Source: Mesorhizobium_K quangtriensis (lineage in GTDB: Bacteria > Pseudomonadota > Alphaproteobacteria > Rhizobiales > Rhizobiaceae). From it: a stretch of DNA of 64,000 nt. Both the position numbers and the translations under genes were made by a program. The stretch is taken from NCBI RefSeq assembly GCF_040081925.1, contig NZ_JBEBMF010000001.1:1426001-1490000 (forward strand). Reading direction: 5' to 3'. The notes beneath the pieces are model-generated. The model had not been told where the DNA came from. It worked only from the letters and a program-made list of their open reading frames with translations, and did no database searches. Position 1 is the stretch's first letter. Each line of letters opens with the position of its first letter. Shown piece after piece: positions 32,398 to 41,076 of the stretch.

Positions 32398-35300
32398 TCA
32401 GCTTGCCTCGCGCATGCGTTCGGCGGCTTCCAGGTTCACCGAAACAAGCTGGCTCACGCCCTGCTCGGCCATGGTGACGCCGAACAGCCGGTTCATGCGC
32501 GCCATGGTGATCGGGTTGTGAGTGATGACGACGAAGCGCGTCTCGGTCGAGGCGGCCATCTCGTCCATCAGGTTGCAGAAGCGCTCGACATTGTGGTCGT
32601 CGAGCGGCGCATCGACCTCATCAAGCACGCAGATCGGCGCGGGGTTTGTCAGGAACACCGCGAAGATGAGCGCCATCGCCGTCAACGCCTGCTCGCCACC
32701 TGACAGGAGGGTCATCGTCTGCGGCTTCTTGCCGGGCGGGCGGGCCAGGATTTCCAGTCCGGCTTCCAGCGGATCCTCGGACTCGATGAGTTGCAGTTCT
32801 GCGGTGCCGCCGCCGAAGAGATGCGTGAACAGCCGCTTGAAATGGTTGTTGACCACCTCGAAGGCGGCGAGCAGGCGCTCGCGGCCCTCTCGATTGAGGC
32901 TCTGGATCGCCTGGCGCAGCTTGCGGATCGCCTCGATCACGTCCTCGCGCTCAGTGACGATCGTTTCATGGCGTTCGGAAAGCTCGCGCTGCTCTTCTTC
33001 CGCGCGCAGGTTTACCGCACCAAGCCGTTCGCGTTCGACCTTCAGCCACTCCAGGCGCTTTTCCACTTCGGAGGCGTCAGGCAACGGCGCGTCGGGATCG
33101 AGTTCGGCCTGGCGGAGCGCCAGATGCGGCGGCGTGTTCAGGACTTCCAGGATGCGCGCCTCAGCTTCCTTCCGGCGCTCGTCGGCGGCGTTCAGGCGCT
33201 CTTCCGCGCGTACCCGGCCTTCACGCGATTCCGAAAGCTGCTGGACGGCCGCGATCGCCGCCTTGTCGAGGACTGCCTGCCTATTTTCGGCTTCCTGAAG
33301 GCGGTCGGCGGCCTCCTTGCGCAGCGTCTCTGCCTTCGACAATTCGCCGAGCAGGGCACGTCGCTTGGCGTCGATTTCGTCCGGAGCGTCCTCAAGACCC
33401 TGCAACTCGGTCGCGGTTTCCAGACGGCGTTCCGCCAGCGATGCGATCTGCTGGTCCGCATTGGCCGCGCGTTGCATCCAGGTGTTGCGCTCGGTCGCAA
33501 TCGCGGCCAGCCGTCTGGTACGGGCCTCTGCCTCGCGCTTCAGCCCTTCATGTATGGCGCGCGCGTCGGCCAGAATACCGCGATCGCGATTCACCGTTGC
33601 GGCAAGGACCTCCAGCCGTTCGCCAAGATTGCCGAGGTCCGGTGCTTCGGCGAGCCGTGCCTCGGCTTGCGCCATCGCGTTGACCGCTTCTGCTACATCC
33701 TCGGCAATGCGCGCACGCGATTCCACAAGGGACTGACGCCGCGCGGCAAACTCGCCGGCCGCCTTTTCCGCCCGCGCCAGCGTGTCCCGAGCCTCGCCCA
33801 GTGCACGCTGCGCATCACGCCAGGCCTGCCGGGCGGCAGCTTCGGCAGCGGCACGTTCGCGCACGGTGTTTTCGGCAGCGGCCATTGCCGCCTCTGCTGC
33901 CCGCACCTTCTGCGTGGCAACGACCATTTCGGCGTCGAGTTCGGCGAGCCGGTTCTTCTGGGCCAGCCGTTGCGCGGCGGCGGTTGGCGCATCGGCGCTG
34001 GCGGTAAAGCCGTCCCAACGCCAAAGCGCTCCATCCTTGGTCACAAGTCGCTGGCCGGTCTTGAGCAAGGTCTGCAGTCTGCTTCCATCGGCGCTTTCGA
34101 CGATGCCAATCTGTGCAAGGCGCCGGGCAAGCTGATGCGGACCCTTGACGACGCTGGCGAGGCTGCGCACGCCTTGGGGCAAGTCGGGGTCCGACCCCGC
34201 GACCGCTATGTCCGCCCAATGCGCCGGCGCGCCGGGATCAAGAGCGGCATCGAGGTCGTCGCCGAGCGCAGCGCCTAGGGCGGCTTCATAGCCGCGCTGA
34301 ACAGTGATCTGTTCGAGCACAGCGGGGAAAAGATCGCCGGAAACCGCGTTGATGATCTTGGCTAGTGTCCGCGCTTCGGTCTCAATGCGGGCGAGTTCTG
34401 CGCGGGCTTCCTGCAACGGCGGGCGGGCAGCACTTTCCGTGGCACGAGCCTCGGCAACCGCCTTTTCCGACGCGGTCGTGGCGGCTTCGGCGCTCTCGAG
34501 CTTTACCTGCGCTTCGTCGGCAATCTGCTTCTTTTCGACCGGGTCGGGAAGGCCGGCGATCCGCTGGGCGATCTCCTCAGCCTCGCGGTCGAGCGTGGCC
34601 TGCTGCCGCTCAAGCCGCTCGCGGCGCTCGGCCGTTTCCCGCAGCGACCGTTCGATCTGATTGCGGGCGGCGGCAACCTCGGCGCGTTCGGCCTGCAGCT
34701 TGGTCAAAGCTGCTTCGGAAAGCGTCAGCGCCGACGAAGCAGCCTCAAAGGCGGCGCGTGTCGACGTTTCCCGCTCAACCGACGAGGCATTTTCGTCGTT
34801 CAGGGTCGCTTCTTCGGCATTGAGCCGCTGGAGCACATCCGCGTTGTCGCGGACCATCTGCTCCTCGCGGGCCATATCCGCGTTAAGCTGTTCCAGACGG
34901 CGGGCAAGTTCGCTGCGGCGGCGCTCGATACGCGCTGCCTCTTCCTCGATCTGCGCCTTTGCGATGGAGAGACGTTGATAGGCAGCGGCGGCGGCGGCCT
35001 CGGCGTCGCGCAATTCCGGCATCTTGTGTGCGCCGATTGCCTGTTCCTTGGCGGCTTCCATCTGCGCGCTCGCGCGTTCGCCAACGACGGATGTTGCGGC
35101 CGAAAGCGCCGACTGCGCCTCGGCCTCCGCTGCCTTGGCCAATGTCCAGCGCACGTGCAGCAAAGTCGCCTCGGCTTTGCGGATGTCGGCCGACAAGTTC
35201 TTGAAACGCGAGGCCTGTCGGGCCTGACGCTTCAGGTTCTCGATCTGGCCCTCGAGTTCGCCGACCACGTCATCGAGACGTTCTAGGTTCTGCTCTGCTG

Positions 35301-35856
35301 CCCGCAAGCGAAGTTCCGCCTCGTGGCGGCGAGTGTGTAGGCCCGAAATGCCGGCGGCTTCTTCGAGCAGTGCACGACGCGCCTGAGGCTTTGCCTGGAT
35401 CAGTTCGCCAATGCGGCCCTGTCCGACCATGGACGGAGAACGCGCGCCGGTGGATTGGTCCGCAAAGAGAAGCTGGACGTCCTTGGCCCGCGCTTCCTTG
35501 CCGTTGATGCGATAGACCGAGCCTGCTTCTCGCTCGATCCGGCGCGAGACCTGGAGTTCGTCGGCGTCGTTGAAGGCGGCTGGCGCTGTCCGGTCGACAT
35601 TGTCGAGGAAAAGCGTGACTTCCGCCGTATTACGCGCCGGTCGCGTCCCCGAACCGGAGAAGATCACATCGTCCATGCCGGACGCGCGCATGTTCTTGTA
35701 TGAGCTTTCGCCCATGACCCAGCGCAAGGCTTCGACAAGGTTGGACTTGCCGCAGCCATTGGGCCCGACGATACCCGTCAGGCCACGCTCGATGACGAAT
35801 TCGCCCGGTTCGACGAAGGATTTGAAACCGAGAAGGCGAAGGCGGGAAAACTTCAT
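32398..35856 (-). CDS. smc: Chromosome segregation protein SMC
   Basis: 1152 residues. The N-terminal ATPase half has Walker A GPNGCGKSN near residue 32 and the C-terminal half has the signature LLSGGEQALTAMAL near 1045 and Walker B ICVLDEVDAPLDD near 1075. Between them are two long Ala/Glu/Arg-rich coiled coils around a hinge domain at about residues 500-640 (GDLFPAVLEQI, YEAALGAALGDDLD). It forms the condensin ring with ScpA and ScpB, which are not in the window. Encoded 54 bases downstream of the DsbA-like gene on the same strand, as in many Rhizobiales. Confidence 0.97.
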   Translation of the reverse strand: MKFSRLRLLGFKSFVEPGEFVIERGLTGIVGPNGCGKSNLVEALRWVMGESSYKNMRASGMDDVIFSGSGTRPARNTAEVTLFLDNVDRTAPAAFNDADELQVSRRIEREAGSVYRINGKEARAKDVQLLFADQSTGARSPSMVGQGRIGELIQAKPQARRALLEEAAGISGLHTRRHEAELRLRAAEQNLERLDDVVGELEGQIENLKRQARQASRFKNLSADIRKAEATLLHVRWTLAKAAEAEAQSALSAATSVVGERASAQMEAAKEQAIGAHKMPELRDAEAAAAAAYQRLSIAKAQIEEEAARIERRRSELARRLEQLNADMAREEQMVRDNADVLQRLNAEEATLNDENASSVERETSTRAAFEAASSALTLSEAALTKLQAERAEVAAARNQIERSLRETAERRERLERQQATLDREAEEIAQRIAGLPDPVEKKQIADEAQVKLESAEAATTASEKAVAEARATESAARPPLQEARAELARIETEARTLAKIINAVSGDLFPAVLEQITVQRGYEAALGAALGDDLDAALDPGAPAHWADIAVAGSDPDLPQGVRSLASVVKGPHQLARRLAQIGIVESADGSRLQTLLKTGQRLVTKDGALWRWDGFTASADAPTAAAQRLAQKNRLAELDAEMVVATQKVRAAEAAMAAAENTVRERAAAEAAARQAWRDAQRALGEARDTLARAEKAAGEFAARRQSLVESRARIAEDVAEAVNAMAQAEARLAEAPDLGNLGERLEVLAATVNRDRGILADARAIHEGLKREAEARTRRLAAIATERNTWMQRAANADQQIASLAERRLETATELQGLEDAPDEIDAKRRALLGELSKAETLRKEAADRLQEAENRQAVLDKAAIAAVQQLSESREGRVRAEERLNAADERRKEAEARILEVLNTPPHLALRQAELDPDAPLPDASEVEKRLEWLKVERERLGAVNLRAEEEQRELSERHETIVTEREDVIEAIRKLRQAIQSLNREGRERLLAAFEVVNNHFKRLFTHLFGGGTAELQLIESEDPLEAGLEILARPPGKKPQTMTLLSGGEQALTAMALIFAVFLTNPAPICVLDEVDAPLDDHNVERFCNLMDEMAASTETRFVVITHNPITMARMNRLFGVTMAEQGVSQLVSVNLEAAERMREAS

Positions 35857-35910
35857 CCTCGCGGACCTGAAGGCGAGCAGAAGCCCGCCCCTTCGCGCTC
35901 GATCCGGGCG

Positions 35911-36651
35911 TCAGAGCATGCCGTCGATGATCGCCGACATTTCCTCAATTGTAAGGGCCCCTTTGTAGGTATTCCCGTTGATGAAAAAGGTCGGGGTGGA
36001 GTCGACCTTGAATTCCTCCGCGCCGCGCTTTTGCACAGCTCTCACATCGTCCAGAAGCTTCTGGTCCGTCAAGCACGCCTCGAAGGACTCCTGTGAAAAA
36101 CCGGCAAGACGGGAAATCTGGAGCAGGGCGTCCTTGGCGTTCTCCACAGAAGCCCAGTTGCGCTGTTGCTTGAACAGCACATCGACCATTGCGTAATAAT
36201 TGTCCTTGGAGCACCGCGCCAGCATGAAACCTGCCTCCGCGCGGGGATCGAACGGAAATTCGCGCAGGATCAGCCGCGCCTTGCCGGTGTCGATGTACTT
36301 TGTCTTCAGTTCCGGCAGGGTTGTTTCGTGGAAATGCGCGCAGTGCGGGCAGGTCATCGACGCATATTCGACGATGGTGACCGGCGCGTCGGCCTTGCCG
36401 AGCACGATGTCCGGCAGTGCGCCGGGTTCTAGCAGCTTCGCCATGTCGACGCTTCCTGCCGAGGCAGGAGCTTCCACGGCTGCGGCGGGCGCTGCGGCAG
36501 GGGACGTCTCTGTTGCAGGAGTTGCCGGTTCGGCGGGCGTTTCCGCGCTGGCTTGACTGGAGTCGCTGCAGCCCGCGGCAAGAGCCGCGCCTGAAACGGC
36601 AAGCAGAGTAAGGACGGTCCTGCGATGCAGCGAGCGTGTCATGCGAATCAC
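35911..36651 (-). CDS. DsbA-family thiol-disulfide protein, membrane-anchored
   Basis: 246 residues. A basic start and hydrophobic segment end in ALAAGC with Cys28, a probable lipobox, then an Ala/Pro/Glu-rich linker to about residue 68. The thioredoxin domain carries the CPHC active site at Cys101-Cys104 and the cis-Pro loop STPTFFING near residue 215. The fold is the DsbA/BdbD type with a helical insert. It should oxidise or isomerise periplasmic proteins. The arginine pair near the start (HRRTVLTLLA) also resembles a weak Tat signal. It lies just upstream of smc. Confidence 0.9.
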   Translation of the reverse strand: MIRMTRSLHRRTVLTLLAVSGAALAAGCSDSSQASAETPAEPATPATETSPAAAPAAAVEAPASAGSVDMAKLLEPGALPDIVLGKADAPVTIVEYASMTCPHCAHFHETTLPELKTKYIDTGKARLILREFPFDPRAEAGFMLARCSKDNYYAMVDVLFKQQRNWASVENAKDALLQISRLAGFSQESFEACLTDQKLLDDVRAVQKRGAEEFKVDSTPTFFINGNTYKGALTIEEMSAIIDGML

Positions 36652-36774
36652 CTGATTTGCTAGGATGTTGTAACGCCTTGGCTCAAGAAGCGAGCTTCAG
36701 CACGCATTAGGGCTTCCCGATCTCCAATCCAATCGGCAAAATTGTGGCCACAATCACGTTCGTGAGAGGCCAAT

Positions 36775-37281
36775 TCAGCTTTTGCGCGGCTTGGAGGCCA
36801 TAACACTCGCCCCTAGCCTCTCAAGGGACTTGCGCAGGCCTTCGTCGTCCACTCCATCGACGACACGGGCTAGGCGGCCGCTTTCCTCCGGGGCAAGCGC
36901 ACGCAACTGCCGCCTTTTGCGGGAGTCGGACGTCCGAATTGGCTTTTGGACGATCCTGATCCGACCGATCGCGGAAAATCCGAGGAAGGCGTTTACCCTC
37001 GATATGATCTCGCCGGTTTCGTGCTGGATATGCAGCGCGGAAATGCCTTCGCAGGCAATGACCAAGACCGCCGGTTCGAACGGGTCGTCGTCCTGAAGGC
37101 GGCGCGGCCACTGGATTTTCTCTGGCCGCGACGTAGCTGCAAGCCGGGCTCCGACGATGTCCTCCCAAGACTGGACGAGCCCGATGGATATCCCGGCGCG
37201 CCTGCGCAGCACGGGATCGAGGATAGCGGTGGCGAGATCGCTTACCGCCACAGCGTTGCGGTCAGGCCCTTTTCCTGCCAT
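36775..37281 (-). CDS. DUF721 (DciA-like) protein
   Basis: 168 residues from ATG 37281; the longer frame to 37326 would run almost to the mutY start. The N-terminal DUF721 domain shows LVQSWEDIVGARLAATSRPEKI and a following LVIACEGISALHIQHE segment, both typical. DciA proteins load the DnaB replicative helicase in bacteria that lack DnaC, so a replication role is likely but unproven here. The C-terminal part is charged. The DsbA-like gene lies 123 bases downstream and mutY is divergent, with 45 bases between starts. Confidence 0.8.
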   Translation of the reverse strand: MAGKGPDRNAVAVSDLATAILDPVLRRRAGISIGLVQSWEDIVGARLAATSRPEKIQWPRRLQDDDPFEPAVLVIACEGISALHIQHETGEIISRVNAFLGFSAIGRIRIVQKPIRTSDSRKRRQLRALAPEESGRLARVVDGVDDEGLRKSLERLGASVMASKPRKS

Positions 37282-37326
37282 GGGCTTCGAGCATCCGGTT
37301 GTCTGAAGGGCTATTCTGGAAACCAA

Positions 37327-38436
37327 ATGGCACCGACAGAAAAATCACGCAAGGGCACGGTTCGTACTAGCGACATCGCCGGCCGGCTGCTCGACTGGTA
37401 CGACGCGCACCATCGCGAGCTTCCGTGGCGGGTGTCGCCATCCGCCTTTGCAACCGGTGTACGGGCCGATCCGTATCGGGTCTGGCTGTCGGAGATCATG
37501 CTGCAGCAGACCACTGTCGAGGCGGTGAAGCCGTACTTCGGCAAGTTTCTCGACAAATGGCCGACCGTGACAGACCTTGCCTTGGCGGAACCCGAGGATG
37601 TCATGAAGGCCTGGGCCGGATTGGGTTATTATTCACGCGCCCGCAACCTCAAGAAATGTGCCGATCTGGTCGCTGCTGAGTACGCCGGCATATTTCCCGA
37701 CACCGAGGATGGCTTGCGCGAGTTGCCGGGGATCGGCGCCTACACAGCCGCAGCCATCGCGGCGATTGCCTTCGGGCAGAAGGCGTCGGTGATCGACGGC
37801 AACGTCGAGCGGGTGATGTCGAGGCTCTTCGAGATACGGACGCCCTTGCCCGAGGCCAAGGGCGAGATACGCATTCTGCTCGACGACATCGTGCCGGCAG
37901 ACAGGCCCGGCGACTTTGCACAGGCGATGATGGATCTTGGAGCGACGATCTGCACGCCGAGACGTCCGCGCTGCATGCTCTGCCCGTTGCGAGACGACTG
38001 CCTGGCGATCCTGACAGGCGATCCCGAGCTGCTTCCGATCAAAGCGCCCAAGACGGAAAAGCCGACAAGGCGCGGGGCCGCCTTCGTGGCGCTGCGTCAC
38101 GACGGTGCGATCCTGCTTCGGACTCGTCCGGAAAAGGGCCTGCTCGGCGGCATGAGCGAGGTCCCGACGACCGGCTGGACGGCGCGGCAGGATGGCGACC
38201 TTACAGAGGCGAGCGCGCCTTTTCCCGCCGACTGGCGGCGGTCGGGCAGCATCTCGCATGTTTTCACGCATTTTGTGCTCGAACTGGATGTCTACCTGGC
38301 GGATGTCGTGTCGCCGGAAACGCCAGCGGGACATTGGTGGTCACCAGTTTCGGCCGTGCATGAGGAGGCGCTGCCCACCGTCATGAAAAAGGCGATTGAA
38401 GCCGCTATCCCCGACGCCACCAGACGCAGATATTGA
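37327..38436 (+). CDS. mutY: Adenine DNA glycosylase
   Basis: 369 residues from ATG 37327. Removes adenine mispaired with 8-oxoguanine. The HhH-GPD core has the catalytic Glu in SEIMLQQTTV, the hairpin LPGIGAYTAAAIAAIAFG and the catalytic Asp in VIDGNVERV. The 4Fe-4S cluster loop CTPRRPRCMLCPLRDDC follows near residue 210. The C-terminal NUDIX-like domain that recognises 8-oxoG spans about 245-365. The open frame begins upstream inside the DUF721 gene on the other strand, but the family N-terminus starts here. Confidence 0.95.
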   Translation: MAPTEKSRKGTVRTSDIAGRLLDWYDAHHRELPWRVSPSAFATGVRADPYRVWLSEIMLQQTTVEAVKPYFGKFLDKWPTVTDLALAEPEDVMKAWAGLGYYSRARNLKKCADLVAAEYAGIFPDTEDGLRELPGIGAYTAAAIAAIAFGQKASVIDGNVERVMSRLFEIRTPLPEAKGEIRILLDDIVPADRPGDFAQAMMDLGATICTPRRPRCMLCPLRDDCLAILTGDPELLPIKAPKTEKPTRRGAAFVALRHDGAILLRTRPEKGLLGGMSEVPTTGWTARQDGDLTEASAPFPADWRRSGSISHVFTHFVLELDVYLADVVSPETPAGHWWSPVSAVHEEALPTVMKKAIEAAIPDATRRRY

Positions 38437-38446
38437 AAGGATAGGC

Positions 38447-39058
38447 ATGCAGCAAGTCCAGCACATCGTGTTCGATATCGGAAAGGTGTTGATCCACTAT
38501 GATCCGGAAATTCCGTTCAGCCGGTTGATCCCGGACCCGGCGAAGAGGCAGTGGTTCTTCGACAACGTCTGCACGCCGGACTGGAACATCGAGCAGGATC
38601 GCGGACGCGGGTGGGAAGAGGCAGAGGTCGAACTGCTGGCGATCCATCCCGGGCATGAGGCAAACATCCGCAATTTTCGCCGCTACTGGCACGAGATGGT
38701 GCCGCACGCCTATGACGACACCGTCGACCTGATGGAGCGGCTGATCGACGCTGGTCACGATGTCACGATGCTTACGAATTTTGCGGCCGACACTTTCGTC
38801 GAGGCGCGTGCGAGGTTCCCGTTCCTGGAGAAGCCGCGCGGCGTGACGGTCTCCGGCGAAGTCGGGCTGATCAAGCCCGATCGCGCCATCTACGACCTGC
38901 ACGCCGATACGTTCGGGCTGACGCCGCCTGCGAGCCTCTTCATCGACGACAGCCCGAAGAACGTGAAGGGGGCCCAGGACGCCGGCTGGCAGGCTGTACT
39001 CTTCACAGGCGCAGGCCCCCTGGAAGCTGACCTGCGCAGGCTGGGCGTGGCGTTCTAG
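38447..39058 (+). CDS. HAD-superfamily hydrolase (subfamily IA)
   Basis: 203 residues from ATG 38447, with GAAAGGAT just upstream and 10 bases after mutY. Motif I is VFDIGKVLIHYDP, where the usual DxDG is replaced by DIGKVL; this keeps the nucleophile Asp but has Gly where the second Asp would be, as in the YihX-like phosphatases. Motif II is MLTNFAAD, and motif IV is LFIDDSPKNVKGA. Probably a sugar-phosphate or nucleotide phosphatase. The stop overlaps the ccrM stop by four bases. Confidence 0.85.
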   Translation: MQQVQHIVFDIGKVLIHYDPEIPFSRLIPDPAKRQWFFDNVCTPDWNIEQDRGRGWEEAEVELLAIHPGHEANIRNFRRYWHEMVPHAYDDTVDLMERLIDAGHDVTMLTNFAADTFVEARARFPFLEKPRGVTVSGEVGLIKPDRAIYDLHADTFGLTPPASLFIDDSPKNVKGAQDAGWQAVLFTGAGPLEADLRRLGVAF

Positions 39059-40197
39059 GCGCCGGCGCGTTCCATTCCGAGCCGCGCGATGCGGCGCAAC
39101 TCGTCGATCTGGGTGAGGCCGCCGTTGCGCTCGTAGTGCCAGAAGGTCCAGCCGTTGCAGGCGTCGAGACCCTGCACCTGCGCACCGACACGGTGAATTG
39201 AGCCCGCAACGTCGCCGACTGCAAGCGTACCGTCGGCGCGGACCTTGGCGGCAAATCGCCGTCTTGCGTCATAGAGGGTCGAGCCGGGCTTTATCGCGCC
39301 GGAGTCGAGCAGGCTGACGAAGGCGACGCGCGGTTCCGCGCGCTTGCCGGAGATCGTGGCGAGGTCTTCTTCCGCCATCGGCTTGACAGAAGCGATGCGC
39401 TCCGACGCCGCGTCGATGTAGGCCTGCTCCCGCTCGATGCCGACGAAATTGCGGCCGAGACGCCTTGCCACAGCGCCGGTGGTGCCCGAGCCGAAGAAGG
39501 GATCGAGCACGATGTCGCCGGGCTTGGTGGAGGAAAGCATGATGCGGGCGAGCAGCGCCTCCGGCTTCTGTGTCGGATGCAGCTTGTCGCCGTTGTCGTC
39601 CTTCAGCCGCTCCGCGCCGGTGCAGATCGGGAACAGCCAGTCGGAGCGCATCTGCACGTCATCGTTGGCGGCCTTCATGGCTTCGTAGTTGAAGGTGTAG
39701 CCCTTGGCCTTCTGGTCGCGAGACGCCCAGATCATGGTCTCGTGAGCGTTCTGGAACCGGCGGCCCCGGAAATTCGGCATCGGGTTGGTCTTGCGCCAGA
39801 CGACATCGTTGAGGATCCAGAAGCCGAGATCCTGCATGATCGCGCCGACGCGGAAGATGTTGTGATACGAGCCGATCACCCAGATGGTGCCGTTGGGCTT
39901 CAGCACGCGCCGCGCGGCGAGCAGCCAGGCGCGGGTGAAGGCGTCGTAGGCGGCGAAGCTTTCGAACTGGTCCCAGTGATCGTCCACCGCGTCGACCTTG
40001 GACTGATCGGGCCGGTGCAGATCGCCGTCGAGCTGCAAATTGTAGGGCGGGTCGGCGAAGATGACGTCGACCGACTTTTCCGGCAGCCGGTCGAGCGTCG
40101 CGACGCAGTCACCCTTGAGGATCGCGTTCAGCCATTCTGGTTGCGCAGACAGTGCAGGGGCCAGGGAATCGTCGGTAAGCGCAATTGCTGCGGACAT
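39055..40197 (-). CDS. ccrM: CcrM-type adenine DNA methyltransferase (GANTC)
   Basis: 380 residues, beta-class amino-methyltransferase. Motif IV DPPYNLQL near residue 50 comes before the SAM motif DPFFGSGTTGAVARRLG near 235, which is the beta order. TNPMPNFRGRRFQNAHE and the HPTQKPEALLARIM motif match CcrM. A C-terminal RAMA-like domain of about 90 residues (GSTLYDARRRFAAKVRADG, FWHYERNGGL) follows, typical of CcrM. It methylates GANTC after replication and ties gene expression to the cell cycle together with GcrA and CtrA. No restriction enzyme is nearby, as expected. Confidence 0.96.
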   Translation of the reverse strand: MSAAIALTDDSLAPALSAQPEWLNAILKGDCVATLDRLPEKSVDVIFADPPYNLQLDGDLHRPDQSKVDAVDDHWDQFESFAAYDAFTRAWLLAARRVLKPNGTIWVIGSYHNIFRVGAIMQDLGFWILNDVVWRKTNPMPNFRGRRFQNAHETMIWASRDQKAKGYTFNYEAMKAANDDVQMRSDWLFPICTGAERLKDDNGDKLHPTQKPEALLARIMLSSTKPGDIVLDPFFGSGTTGAVARRLGRNFVGIEREQAYIDAASERIASVKPMAEEDLATISGKRAEPRVAFVSLLDSGAIKPGSTLYDARRRFAAKVRADGTLAVGDVAGSIHRVGAQVQGLDACNGWTFWHYERNGGLTQIDELRRIARLGMERAGA

Positions 40198-40240
40198 GGG
40201 TACACTCGGGACACGCGTTACTGTTCACTGTCCGTTATGG

Positions 40241-40256
40241 TTACCGTTCTCGGTAA
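40241..40256. promoter_or_regulatory. Palindrome in the ccrM promoter region
   Basis: TTACCG-TTCT-CGGTAA, a perfect six-base inverted repeat with a four-base centre, 44 bases upstream of the ccrM start. The region between ccrM and the next plus-strand gene also holds an AT-rich TTTAATGAAA stretch. A cell-cycle regulator site is possible; I see no full CtrA TTAA-N7-TTAA match. Confidence 0.35.
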
Positions 40257-40336
40257 AGATTTAATGAAATGACGGCGCGAGATTTGCGATGCCGCGCCGC
40301 ATGGTGTAAGCGCGCCGCTTCCCCGAACAGGACCGC

Positions 40337-41032
40337 GTGACCGCCATGCCGCAGCCAGACCTCGTCATTTTCGACTTCGACGGAACGCTCGTCGACAGCG
40401 AGTTCGTCGCGGCGCGCATCGAGGCCGAACTCATCACCAAGGCCGGCTACGAGATCACCGGCCAGGAACTGTCGGAACTCTATGCCGGGCTGACCTTCAA
40501 GGACATCCTGCTGCGGATCGAGGAAGTATCCTCCATTCCGCTCAAGGCGTCGCTGATCGACGAGGCCGAGGAAGTCGTCGACAAGCGGCTGCGCGCCGAG
40601 GTCCGGGCAATCGAAGGCGCACGGAGCGCCGTCGCTGCGGTGGCCGCGAAGCGCGCTATCTGCTCGAACTCACGCGCCGACCGGGTTCGGTTCATGGCGG
40701 AAAAGTCGGGGCTCGGCCCGTTGTTCGGTGAACACATCTACTCGTCGCTGGACGTGGTGGGTGGAAAGCCGAAACCCGCGCCCGACGTTTTTCTGTTCGC
40801 TGCGCGGAAGCTCGATGCGGATCCGGCCAAGACCTTCGTGGTGGAGGATTCCGTCCATGGCATTGCCGGCGCGAAGGTGGCGGGCATGCGGGTCATCGGT
40901 TTCACCGGCGCGTCGCACAGCTATCCGGGACATGCCGACGTGCTGACCGAGGCTGGCGCGGAGACGGTGATCCGGCGCTGGGCTGACTTTCCCGGCGTGC
41001 TTGCCGCGCTGACCGAATGGTCGGACGCTTAG
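40337..41032 (+). CDS. HAD-IA phosphatase (phosphoglycolate/beta-PGM-like)
   Basis: 231 residues from GTG 40337, with ACAGG five bases upstream; ATG 40346 is an alternative. Motif I VIFDFDGTLVDSE with both Asp residues, motif II ICSNSRADR, motif III lysine in GGKPKPAPDVFL and motif IV FVVEDSVHGIAGAK are all present. A small helical cap lies between motif I and II. Candidates include beta-phosphoglucomutase-like and 6-phosphogluconate phosphatase-like enzymes (YieH-type). Divergent from ccrM. Confidence 0.87.
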   Translation: MTAMPQPDLVIFDFDGTLVDSEFVAARIEAELITKAGYEITGQELSELYAGLTFKDILLRIEEVSSIPLKASLIDEAEEVVDKRLRAEVRAIEGARSAVAAVAAKRAICSNSRADRVRFMAEKSGLGPLFGEHIYSSLDVVGGKPKPAPDVFLFAARKLDADPAKTFVVEDSVHGIAGAKVAGMRVIGFTGASHSYPGHADVLTEAGAETVIRRWADFPGVLAALTEWSDA

Positions 41033-41076
41033 TTCGCTTCCGCGCCGTCTCTTGGTCTTGTTTTCGACGGAAGACT

